DNA of 6,085 bases. It comes from an uncultured Halieaceae bacterium. GTDB lineage: Bacteria; Pseudomonadota; Gammaproteobacteria; Pseudomonadales; Halieaceae. The position numbers were made by a program, and so were the translations under genes. Below are positions 1-5,783 of this stretch, one piece after another; within the stretch, counting starts at the first letter, position 1, and each line of letters starts with the position of its first letter. The stretch covers positions 1 through 6,085 of the forward strand of contig CAJXZI010000129.1 in the NCBI GenBank assembly GCA_913063005.1. Direction: 5' to 3'. Under the pieces are notes generated by a model. That model did no database searches and had not been told where the DNA came from. It saw only the letters and a list, made by a program, of their open reading frames with translations.

Positions 1-26
1 CAACGCGTGTCAGGCGAATCATCCAT
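1..26 (-). CDS. era: GTPase Era, 5' end only (first 8 codons)
   Basis: Only the beginning of this gene is inside the window; it continues beyond base 1. The ATG at 26-24 opens a frame reading MDDSPDTR and then a split codon. This resembles the short leader before the CG(F/Y)(V/I)AIVGRPNVGKST P-loop region of Era proteins. Era is a KH-domain GTPase that binds the 3' end of 16S rRNA and acts in 30S maturation at the inner face of the membrane. The start lies inside the end of rnc, giving an 8-base overlap that implies translational coupling. A GGAGAG ribosome binding site at 40-35 is 8 bases from this ATG. A second ATG at 22-20 overlaps the rnc stop as ATGA, but its frame (MIRLTRV) looks less like Era. 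The identification rests on the conserved rnc-era order as much as on the few residues visible. Confidence 0.8.
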
Positions 27-708
27 TAATCAATCTCTCCAATAGGTCGCCAGCTGCGGCCTGCTCTGCCTTTTTCCGACTAGATGCTCGGCCAAAGCTT
101 ACAAGATCACCAACCTCAGTATGACAAGAGACTTCAAATTCTTGATTGTGATCCTCTCCCGATACTGACACGACGCTATACGTGGGCAAGGCATGCCCCT
201 TACCTTGCAGCCACTCTTGTAGCCGCGTTTTCGCATCGCGAGTTGAGGTAGTGTCAAGACCTGCCACATCATCATAAAACCAAGTAGAGACAATCGCACT
301 TGCGCTCCCAAACTCGGTATCCATCAAAATCGCGCCGGCGATGGCTTCGACGGCGTCTGCAAGGATACTGTCTCGGTGTCGACCGCCACTTTTGCGCTCT
401 CCCGCACCCAGTTGGAGTAACGGGCCCAAATCAAATCGTTTAGCAATAACTGCCAAACCGTCACGAGAGACCAGCTTGGAGCGCAGTCGGCTTAAGCTAC
501 CCTCGTCCAACTCAGGATGAGCCGAGAACAGCAATTTCGCGACTACCGCATTCACCAGGCCATCACCAATAAACTCCAGTCGCTCATTATTGGTCGCACC
601 AAAGCTCCTGTGCGTCAACGCTTGAACCAGCAACTCTCGATCGTCGAATTGGTAACCAATACTTCGCTCTAGATTCGCCAACTTTGGCTTTAAGGTGAGG
701 GTTGCCAA
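19..708 (-). CDS. rnc: Ribonuclease III (TTG start)
   Basis: RNase III is a cytoplasmic homodimeric double-strand-specific endonuclease that frees 16S and 23S precursors from rRNA transcripts and processes structured mRNAs. The 229-residue product has the usual bacterial length. The catalytic domain (about 1-150) carries the signature NERLEFIGD at 41-49 and ILADAVEAI at 115-123. Metal-binding residues E42, D49, D118 and E121 match E. coli E38, D45, D114 and E117 in spacing. The linker TRLQEWLQ (161-168) leads into a double-stranded-RNA-binding domain (about 157-227) ending in the typical SSRKKAEQAAA. Residue 50 is glycine where serine or alanine is usual. The start is TTG at 708-706, supported by GGAG at 720-717 with 8 bases of spacing; no ATG lies between it and the conserved domain. 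The gene follows DUF4845 by 20 bases and overlaps era by 8. It ends with TGA. Confidence 0.97.
   Translation of the reverse strand: MATLTLKPKLANLERSIGYQFDDRELLVQALTHRSFGATNNERLEFIGDGLVNAVVAKLLFSAHPELDEGSLSRLRSKLVSRDGLAVIAKRFDLGPLLQLGAGERKSGGRHRDSILADAVEAIAGAILMDTEFGSASAIVSTWFYDDVAGLDTTSTRDAKTRLQEWLQGKGHALPTYSVVSVSGEDHNQEFEVSCHTEVGDLVSFGRASSRKKAEQAAAGDLLERLING
35..40 (-). promoter_or_regulatory. era ribosome binding site inside rnc
   Basis: GGAGAG on the minus strand lies within the last codons of rnc, 8 bases before the ATG at 26 and 12 bases before the competing ATG at 22. The spacing favours the upstream ATG as the era start. Confidence 0.65.
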
Positions 709-716
709 GAACTCGT

Positions 717-720
717 CTCC
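717..720 (-). promoter_or_regulatory. rnc ribosome binding site, fixes TTG start
   Basis: GGAG on the minus strand is followed by ACGAGTTC (8 bases) and then the TTG at 708. It lies in the 20-base gap after the DUF4845 stop codon. This spacing is what supports an unusual TTG initiation codon for rnc. Confidence 0.65.
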
Positions 721-728
721 AATACGGA

Positions 729-1112
729 TCAGGGGGACGCAAGGGTCTCGTCAAATGTCCAAACCCCCACAATATCGCCCAAAATCGGGAAACGCACTTC
801 ATACTGAAGTATCAGTTTCAGTTCCGAGCGGCTTCGCTCGACTCGAACACGGTTAGCGTCTACTTGGTCAATCGTGTTAACGGACCAAGCCGCATTGAGC
901 TTTTGTTTGATTCGGGCTGTGCTGTCATTCGACGGATCATACTCGCTAATGATTGTCTCGAGCACTGACAAAGCGGTTCGGTGTTCTAGGTAGATGGGGG
1001 TAAGACGCAGCAATATGGTCAAGACCAACCAACCGGAAAGCAGATAACTCAGCAACTGTATGGTGGAAGACCCGACTTGTCTCTGACGCGAGGGAAACCA
1101 TCGCGGAGTCAA
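729..1112 (-). CDS. DUF4845 family single-pass membrane protein
   Basis: This is a 127-residue protein of a family with no established function, usually found between lepB and rnc in Pseudomonas-like gammaproteobacteria. It has a short basic N-terminus containing PSRQRQ (7-12) and one hydrophobic segment (about 17-36). The junction LTPIYLEH (37-44) follows, then a small soluble domain ending in YEVRFPILGDIVGVWTFDE. These match the family pattern I recall: QRG near the N-terminus, (L/K)xxPxYLE after the membrane segment, and a terminal (D/Q)YEVRxPxxG. The topology, with the C-terminal domain probably periplasmic, is inferred from the positive charges before the helix. The start must be near TTG 1112-1110: the frame is closed by TAG at 1121, there is no ATG, and later candidates would delete the membrane segment. 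The TTG overlaps the lepB TGA as TTGA. The ribosome binding site is weak (GCGGG about 9 bases upstream), so coupling to lepB translation is likely. Confidence 0.88.
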   Translation of the reverse strand: MTPRWFPSRQRQVGSSTIQLLSYLLSGWLVLTILLRLTPIYLEHRTALSVLETIISEYDPSNDSTARIKQKLNAAWSVNTIDQVDANRVRVERSRSELKLILQYEVRFPILGDIVGVWTFDETLASP

Positions 1113-1948
1113 TGTAATCTACCCGCTCTATCGAAGCTGGGTACACTAAAGACAGACTCCCAATGCATCCATATAGCAACCGCCTGTCCGACAATATCAC
1201 GCTCGGGCACCTGTCCCCAGACACGGCTATCACTACTATTGTCGCGGTTATCACCCATCATGAAGTAGTGTCCTGGCCTGACAACGACACTGAAATCTCG
1301 TATCGGTCGAGAGCGATCGACCTGAACAAGATGTGACTTATCATCTCTTGGCCGCTCAATGCCTACTTGCAATCTACGAGAGCCCGGAATTTCTGCTAGC
1401 CACTCCCTCGGCACAGGCTTTCCATTGACGGTTAACTGCTTGTTTCGGTACTGAACCCGATCACCTGGAATACCGATTACGCGCTTGATGTAATACGTCG
1501 TGTTGGCATGTGGTGGATAGAAAACCATGACGTCACCGCGCTCAGGACTCGCGACATCCCAAACTTTGGTTCGCGTGACCGGCAACCGCAAACCATAATT
1601 GAATTTATTGACCAAAATGTAATCGCCAACCTGTAGCGTAGGCACCATTGATGACGAGGGGATCTGAAAGGGCTCGTACAAAAAAGAGCGGAGTACCAGA
1701 ACAAACGCTAGTACCGGAAAAAACGACTTTGCGTACTCCACAACCACCGGCTCGCTGGCATCGCGAGTTGCGGCCTCAATGAAGCGCTTTGCATCCGCCG
1801 AATCTCGATCATCCCACCGCGGAAATTGAGTCTGCAGCGCTGCTAATCTATCTGCTCGTGGCCGCGCCAGGAAAACGCTATCGAGGAGCCAGATGATGCC
1901 ACTCACACCAACAATGATGGTAAGTATCAGTGGTAAATCGATATTCAA
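1109..1948 (-). CDS. lepB: Signal peptidase I (leader peptidase)
   Basis: LepB is the inner-membrane serine-lysine protease that removes signal peptides from Sec- and Tat-exported preproteins on the periplasmic side. Counting 279 residues from the preferred start, transmembrane segments lie at about 5-26 and 75-90, separated by a cytoplasmic loop of roughly 48 residues. Box B reads IPSSSMVPTL with nucleophile Ser100. The general base Lys155 is in YYIKRVIGIPGD. Box E is GDNRDNSSDSR at 232-242. Box B has serine where the textbook PSGSM has glycine. A GTG at 1957 adds three residues, but AAGAGG directly abuts it. The TTG at 1948-1946 lies 9 bases after that GAGG and gives MNIDLPLIL, resembling Pseudomonas LepB N-termini, so I prefer TTG. 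It follows lepA by 25 bases and ends with TGA overlapping the start of DUF4845. Its neighbour MucD is a likely substrate, as a secreted protein. Confidence 0.97.
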   Translation of the reverse strand: MNIDLPLILTIIVGVSGIIWLLDSVFLARPRADRLAALQTQFPRWDDRDSADAKRFIEAATRDASEPVVVEYAKSFFPVLAFVLVLRSFLYEPFQIPSSSMVPTLQVGDYILVNKFNYGLRLPVTRTKVWDVASPERGDVMVFYPPHANTTYYIKRVIGIPGDRVQYRNKQLTVNGKPVPREWLAEIPGSRRLQVGIERPRDDKSHLVQVDRSRPIRDFSVVVRPGHYFMMGDNRDNSSDSRVWGQVPERDIVGQAVAIWMHWESVFSVPSFDRAGRLH

Positions 1949-1957
1949 ATGCGGCAC

Positions 1958-1962
1958 CCTCT
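1958..1962 (-). promoter_or_regulatory. lepB ribosome binding site, decides between GTG and TTG
   Basis: AGAGG on the minus strand directly abuts the GTG at 1957 but is 9 bases from the in-frame TTG at 1948. Zero spacing is not workable, so this site argues for the TTG start of lepB. Confidence 0.55.
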
Positions 1963-1973
1963 TCGTATGGTTT

Positions 1974-3770
1974 CTAGTCTACCTGAAGCACGGCAAGGAA
2001 AGCAGTCTGCGGAATCTCAACATTACCCACCTGCTTCATACGTTTTTTCCCCGCTTTTTGCTTCTCGAGAAGCTTTTTCTTGCGAGTCACGTCACCACCG
2101 TAGCATTTTGCGGTAACGTTTTTACGCAGTGCTTTAACCGTCTGGCGAGCTACGATCTTACCGCCAACCGCCGCCTGAATCGCCACATCGAACATCTGGC
2201 GTGGAATCAGCTCTTTCATCTTCTCAGTCAGCACGCGGCCACGGCTTTGAATATGGTCGCGGTGTACGATCACTGACAGCGCATCAACTCGATCGCCATT
2301 GATGAGCACATCAAGTTTAGAGAGGGGCGCCGTTTCAAACCGGTCAAAGCCATAATCAAGAGACGCGTACCCACGACTCGCAGACTTCAGTCGATCGAAG
2401 AAATCAAGTACCACCTCAGCCATGGGAATGTCGTAAATCACCTGCACTTGCTGCCCTAGGAATTGAAGGTCAACCTGGCTACCACGCTTTTCAACGCACA
2501 GCGTGATGACTGCACCTAGGTAGTCTTGAGGCGTTAAAATCGTGCAACGCGCGATCGGCTCTCCCATGCTCTCGACATCACCCAGCTCTGGCAGCTTGGA
2601 TGGATTATCGACATTCACTAGATCACCCGATTTCTTGACCACCTCGTAAATAACGGTCGGGGCGGTGGTAATAAGGTCTAACCCGTATTCGCGCTCAAGT
2701 CGCTCCTGAATGATCTCCATGTGGAGCATACCAAGGAAGCCACAGCGAAACCCAAACCCAAGCGCATCCGACGTTTCCGGCTCATAGAAAAGCGACGCAT
2801 CGTTCAGTGTGAGTTTGCCCAGCGCATCACGAAAGTCCTCGTAGTCATCCGCATTGATCGTGAAAATACCGGCATAAACCTGTGGCTTAACTTCCTTAAA
2901 CCCTGGAAGCGCATCAGTATCCGCCGCATTCGCCGCGATCAAAGTATCGCCCACCGGCGCACCCTTGATGTCCTTGATACCGGCTACGATGAAGCCCACC
3001 TCTCCGGCCTGAAGCTGGTCGGTCACCGTTCGTCGCGGGGTAAACACACCGACCATGTCTGCTTGGTGCAGCTTCCCCGTCGACCTGACCATAAACTTGT
3101 CACGCTTGTTAAGCCTGCCCTGCTTTACCCGAACCAGTGAAACAACGCCAAGGTAGTTATCAAACCAAGAGTCGATAATCAGCGCTTGCAGCGGCTTACC
3201 CCGATCGCCCTCTGGCGCGGGTATATGTTCGACCAAGTATTCAAGGGCGTCTTCGATGCCCATACCCGTCTTTGCACTGACCGGGACCGCCTCGCTAGCC
3301 TCAATACCGATGATCTCCTCGATTTCGTTTTGTACACGCTCAGGCTCGGCCTGAGGGAGGTCCATTTTATTAAGGATGGGAAGCACCTCGAGGCCCTGCT
3401 CAATCGCGGTGTAGCAATTTGCTACCGACTGAGCCTCGACTCCCTGTCCCGCATCGACGACTAGAAGTGCACCCTCACAGGCCGCTAACGAGCGAGATAC
3501 CTCATAGGAGAAATCGACGTGTCCCGGGGTATCAATAAAATTCAGTTGATAAACTTCTCCGGACCGTGCCGTGTAGTTGAGGGTAACGCTTTGCGCCTTG
3601 ATCGTGATGCCGCGCTCGCGCTCAAGGTCCATCGAATCAAGAACCTGCGCCTCCATCTCACGCTCAGATAAACCACCGCAGTGCTGAATGAATCGGTCAG
3701 CTAGCGTCGACTTCCCGTGATCAATGTGAGCGATGATGGAAAAATTTCGAATGTGACTCAGTTCGGTCAC
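1974..3770 (-). CDS. lepA: Elongation factor 4 (LepA), ribosomal GTPase
   Basis: LepA is a membrane-associated and cytosolic translational GTPase related to EF-G. It has been described as a back-translocase and as a factor affecting initiation and 30S assembly. From the GTG at 3770 the product has 598 residues, against 599 in E. coli. All GTPase motifs are intact: AHIDHGKST (14-22, P-loop), RGITI (53-57), DTPGH (80-84) with His84, NKMD (134-137) and SAK (165-167). EF-G-like domains follow, then the LepA-specific C-terminal domain with KCYGGDVTRKKKLLEKQK and GKKRMKQVGNVEIPQ. The frame is open 27 codons further upstream to 3851. That extension is unlike LepA and runs through a hairpin, while GTG 3770 has GGGAG five bases ahead and begins MTELSHIRNFSIIAH. 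The gene ends with TAG, 25 bases before lepB. The sequence is near-canonical throughout. Confidence 0.98.
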   Translation of the reverse strand: MTELSHIRNFSIIAHIDHGKSTLADRFIQHCGGLSEREMEAQVLDSMDLERERGITIKAQSVTLNYTARSGEVYQLNFIDTPGHVDFSYEVSRSLAACEGALLVVDAGQGVEAQSVANCYTAIEQGLEVLPILNKMDLPQAEPERVQNEIEEIIGIEASEAVPVSAKTGMGIEDALEYLVEHIPAPEGDRGKPLQALIIDSWFDNYLGVVSLVRVKQGRLNKRDKFMVRSTGKLHQADMVGVFTPRRTVTDQLQAGEVGFIVAGIKDIKGAPVGDTLIAANAADTDALPGFKEVKPQVYAGIFTINADDYEDFRDALGKLTLNDASLFYEPETSDALGFGFRCGFLGMLHMEIIQERLEREYGLDLITTAPTVIYEVVKKSGDLVNVDNPSKLPELGDVESMGEPIARCTILTPQDYLGAVITLCVEKRGSQVDLQFLGQQVQVIYDIPMAEVVLDFFDRLKSASRGYASLDYGFDRFETAPLSKLDVLINGDRVDALSVIVHRDHIQSRGRVLTEKMKELIPRQMFDVAIQAAVGGKIVARQTVKALRKNVTAKCYGGDVTRKKKLLEKQKAGKKRMKQVGNVEIPQTAFLAVLQVD

Positions 3771-3775
3771 GACAA

Positions 3776-3780
3776 CTCCC
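3776..3780 (-). promoter_or_regulatory. lepA ribosome binding site, decides GTG start
   Basis: AAGGGAG on the minus strand (core GGGAG) lies 5 bases before the GTG at 3770. It selects this start over the longer open frame beginning at 3851. Confidence 0.7.
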
Positions 3781-3809
3781 TTTAAATTAGCGGGGACGGA
3801 TGTCAGCCC

Positions 3810-3837
3810 CGAGCCGGCGCAGTTTAGCGCAGGCTCG
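3810..3837 (-). other. GC-rich RNA hairpin in the mucD-lepA gap
   Basis: In the transcript, CGAGCC (3837-3832) pairs with GGCUCG (3815-3810). After one U-C mismatch, GCGC (3830-3827) pairs with GCGC (3820-3817), closing a six-base UAAACU loop. That is ten GC-rich base pairs in the only sizeable intergenic gap of the window. No U-run follows, so it is not a standard intrinsic terminator. It could be an RNA processing site, a 3'-end stabiliser for the upstream rseB-rseC-mucD message, or a modulator of lepA expression; the function is inference. A second, weaker stem (CGGGG 3811-3807 with CCCCG 3795-3791) shares two bases with it, so the two cannot both form completely. Confidence 0.55.
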
Positions 3838-3858
3838 AGTGCTATGCCCACTTACGCC

Positions 3859-5256
3859 TCAGTCATTTTCCGGTACTTTGATACCAATGAATAAGGGCGC
3901 ACCCTGGCGAATTAGTCGGACGGAAATCGAGTCACCTGATTCAACGTCTTCCAATGCCTTTTCCATATCGCTCAGCCGACCGATAGCACTCCGACCAAAG
4001 CGGGTAATAACGTCGCCACCTCTCACGCCGGCTTCAAATGCGGGAGAGTCCCGATCAACCTCCATGACGACAACACCGCCACGCAGATCTGCTTCAGTCT
4101 CCTCATCACGAGTAAGCTCCCTAACAGCCATCCCCAGCGCACGAACCACACCGGGTTCTGCGATACTTGCGACAACGCTGGGCGTCTGGCCGGCCTCTAA
4201 CGCCCCAATCTCTACGTCTATGATTTCCTCATCGCCATCGCGTATGAGCATCATTGATACGGTTGAACCGGGTGACATTAACCCGATGACGTGTGGTAAG
4301 TCAGCTGACACTTCTATCGACTCACCGTCGACCTCGACGATAATGTCACCCGATTGAATGTCAGCCCGCTCTGCCGGCGAGCCTTCTCCCACCTGTGCCA
4401 CTAACGCGCCCCGAGGACGATCCAGACCGAATGACTCTGCCAAGGTGCGATCAACGTTTTGAATACTGACACCTAACCAGCCTCGAACCACCTCGCCGTT
4501 TTCACGAAGCTGTTCAATGATGTTACGCACGACCTTCGATGGGATGGCGAAGCTCAACCCAATTGATCCCCCGGAACGTGTGAAGATTTGGGAGTTAACG
4601 CCCACAACCTCACCGTCTAAATTGAAAAGCGGGCCGCCAGAATTACCCGGGTTAATCGCCACGTCAGTTTGAATAAAGGGCACATAGTTTTCACCACGTT
4701 CAGTGGGAAGACTGCGCCCCTTGGCACTGACAATCCCTGCCGTAACGGAGTAGTCCAACCCAAATGGCGAACCTATCGCCAAAACCCATTGCCCAACCTT
4801 GAGATCGGTTGACTTGCCCAGCTTCAGGTACGGTAGGTCTTCCGCCTCGACTCGCAATAACGCTAAGTCCGATCGTTGATCTGTGCCAATGACCTCTGCA
4901 TCGTACTCGCGTCGATCAGATAACCGCACGATAACGCGATCCGCGCCATCGACGACATGATGATTAGTGACGATATAACCATCCTCGGAGATTATGAAAC
5001 CAGAGCCAGACCCCCCTCGCGGTGTGGGTGGGTTTCTGTACTGAAAAAGCCGCTTAAGTGCGTCGGGTAGTTGATCCAACTCCTCGAGCTGCTCCATACG
5101 GTTTGAGCTATCAGGGGCACGCATTCTCACCTCTGCCATAACTTTCACAACAGCGGGAGAAGACTCCTCTACGATCTCGGTGAAGTCGGGAAGCGACGCC
5201 GCTGCCACAGGACTCATAACCAGAACCACAAAACACAAGAATGCTCTCAACAACAT
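3859..5256 (-). CDS. mucD: MucD/DegP-like periplasmic serine endoprotease with two PDZ domains
   Basis: This HtrA-family protease and chaperone degrades misfolded envelope proteins. In Pseudomonas, MucD limits activation of the AlgU (sigma-E) pathway. The product has 465 residues; P. aeruginosa MucD is similar in length. A signal peptide occupies residues 1-20, with an AAA motif before a mature start at SLPDFTEIVE. The trypsin-like domain (about 22-255) has a complete triad: His100 in VTNHHVV, Asp130 in TDQRSDLALL, Ser206 in INPGNSGGPL. PDZ1 spans about 257-350, opening GWLGVSIQNV and including a LAESFGLDRPRGALVAQ stretch characteristic of MucD. PDZ2 spans about 370-462. The start is ATG 5256-5254, with GGAG 7 bases upstream. 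It follows rseC by 45 bases. Its place directly after rseB and rseC supports the MucD name over generic DegP or DegQ, although membership of that subgroup is partly contextual. It ends with TGA. Confidence 0.95.
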   Translation of the reverse strand: MLLRAFLCFVVLVMSPVAAASLPDFTEIVEESSPAVVKVMAEVRMRAPDSSNRMEQLEELDQLPDALKRLFQYRNPPTPRGGSGSGFIISEDGYIVTNHHVVDGADRVIVRLSDRREYDAEVIGTDQRSDLALLRVEAEDLPYLKLGKSTDLKVGQWVLAIGSPFGLDYSVTAGIVSAKGRSLPTERGENYVPFIQTDVAINPGNSGGPLFNLDGEVVGVNSQIFTRSGGSIGLSFAIPSKVVRNIIEQLRENGEVVRGWLGVSIQNVDRTLAESFGLDRPRGALVAQVGEGSPAERADIQSGDIIVEVDGESIEVSADLPHVIGLMSPGSTVSMMLIRDGDEEIIDVEIGALEAGQTPSVVASIAEPGVVRALGMAVRELTRDEETEADLRGGVVVMEVDRDSPAFEAGVRGGDVITRFGRSAIGRLSDMEKALEDVESGDSISVRLIRQGAPLFIGIKVPEND

Positions 5257-5263
5257 ATGAAAA

Positions 5264-5267
5264 CTCC
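5264..5267 (-). promoter_or_regulatory. mucD ribosome binding site
   Basis: GGAG on the minus strand lies 7 bases before the ATG at 5256, in an AT-rich 45-base gap after rseC. This is among the best-formed sites in the window. It suggests that mucD is initiated independently and not by coupling to rseC. Confidence 0.65.
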
Positions 5268-5301
5268 AAGAAGATAAATTAATACGTCAACGGGGCACAG
5301 G

Positions 5302-5781
5302 CTACTGCGCGGGCTCCACCAGGGTGACGGGGTCGCTATTGGGCTCCAGCAGTCTCTCCAATGAAGGTTCGGTAGTACCGAGCTTCCCGCGAGCATCGAG
5401 CCAACGAAGAGTGAAAAAACCCGCCATCAACCCCAAGAAAAACGCGACAGCCACCTGAAGGTCACTTTTTTCAGCTTGCGACAGTGCAAACAAAGCGCCC
5501 AGGCCCAAAGGTCCTCCGTACAGCAATAACGCGCCCCGGGTTAATGTGGATCCTCGAATCGCGATTTCAACCCTGTCATCAATTGAACAAGCAGAGGCTT
5601 TTAGCTGCTCAGAGTCTCGCGCCCTGACAAGCCCCTTATCACTCGTAAGAACACCTGCAAGTGTCCGATGACCGCAACCCGAACGGGCCGCGCAGGACCC
5701 ACAAGCCGAACTTCTGATTGTTTCCACCCAGACGCCGGTCTTTTCGATAGCAACGACTCTCCCTGCCTCGATGATATCCAC
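5302..5781 (-). CDS. rseC: SoxR-reducing / sigma-E regulatory membrane protein RseC (MucC)
   Basis: RseC/MucC is an inner-membrane protein that modulates sigma-E activity. In E. coli it is also needed, with the Rsx electron-transfer complex, to keep SoxR reduced. The 159-residue product matches the family. It has a cytoplasmic N-terminal domain beginning MDIIEAGRVVAIE and a cysteine cluster CGSCAARSGC (C27, C30, C36), with a further Cys65. Two membrane segments follow (about 82-101 and 108-126), joined by a short polar turn, then a tail of about 30 residues rich in E and P. The C-x2-C-x5-C spacing is the same as in E. coli RseC and suggests metal or Fe-S binding, which is inference. The start is GTG 5781-5779, only two bases after the rseB stop and with no good ribosome binding site, so translation is probably coupled to rseB. 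It ends with TAG. Confidence 0.94.
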   Translation of the reverse strand: MDIIEAGRVVAIEKTGVWVETIRSSACGSCAARSGCGHRTLAGVLTSDKGLVRARDSEQLKASACSIDDRVEIAIRGSTLTRGALLLYGGPLGLGALFALSQAEKSDLQVAVAFFLGLMAGFFTLRWLDARGKLGTTEPSLERLLEPNSDPVTLVEPAQ

Positions 5782-5783
5782 GC

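Noticed and set aside
732..768. GGGGG/CCCCC pairing near the end of DUF4845, considered as an RNase III self-regulation site before rnc
   Set aside because: It is only five pairs closing a 27-base loop, inside coding sequence, with other pairings equally possible. It is too weak to call.
233..1770. 13-base identical stretch (GCATCGCGAGTTG) at 233-245 and 1758-1770
   Set aside because: Both copies encode Thr-Arg-Asp-Ala in unrelated proteins, in rnc and lepB. A single 13-base match in coding DNA is compatible with chance and shared codon use.
1893..2276. Plus-strand open frame of 127 codons across the lepA-lepB junction
   Set aside because: No family resemblance was seen, and it overlaps two firmly identified genes on the other strand.
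2721..3140. Plus-strand open frame of 139 codons opposite lepA
   Set aside because: It is Arg/Lys-rich with no recognisable motif and lies entirely antisense to lepA.
3771..3851. 27-codon N-terminal extension of lepA
   Set aside because: The extra residues do not resemble LepA and run through the hairpin, while GTG 3770 has a good ribosome binding site and gives the family's usual length.
3800..4357. Plus-strand open frame of 185 codons opposite mucD
   Set aside because: Its product is a low-complexity Ser/Thr/Pro/Arg-rich string with no domain, and it lies wholly antisense to the strongly conserved mucD. It looks like a codon-bias shadow.
5285..5290. TTGACG resembling a -35 promoter element before mucD
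   Set aside because: No -10-like hexamer occurs at 16-18 bases of spacing, and no sigma-E-type element was found nearby, so a promoter cannot be supported.
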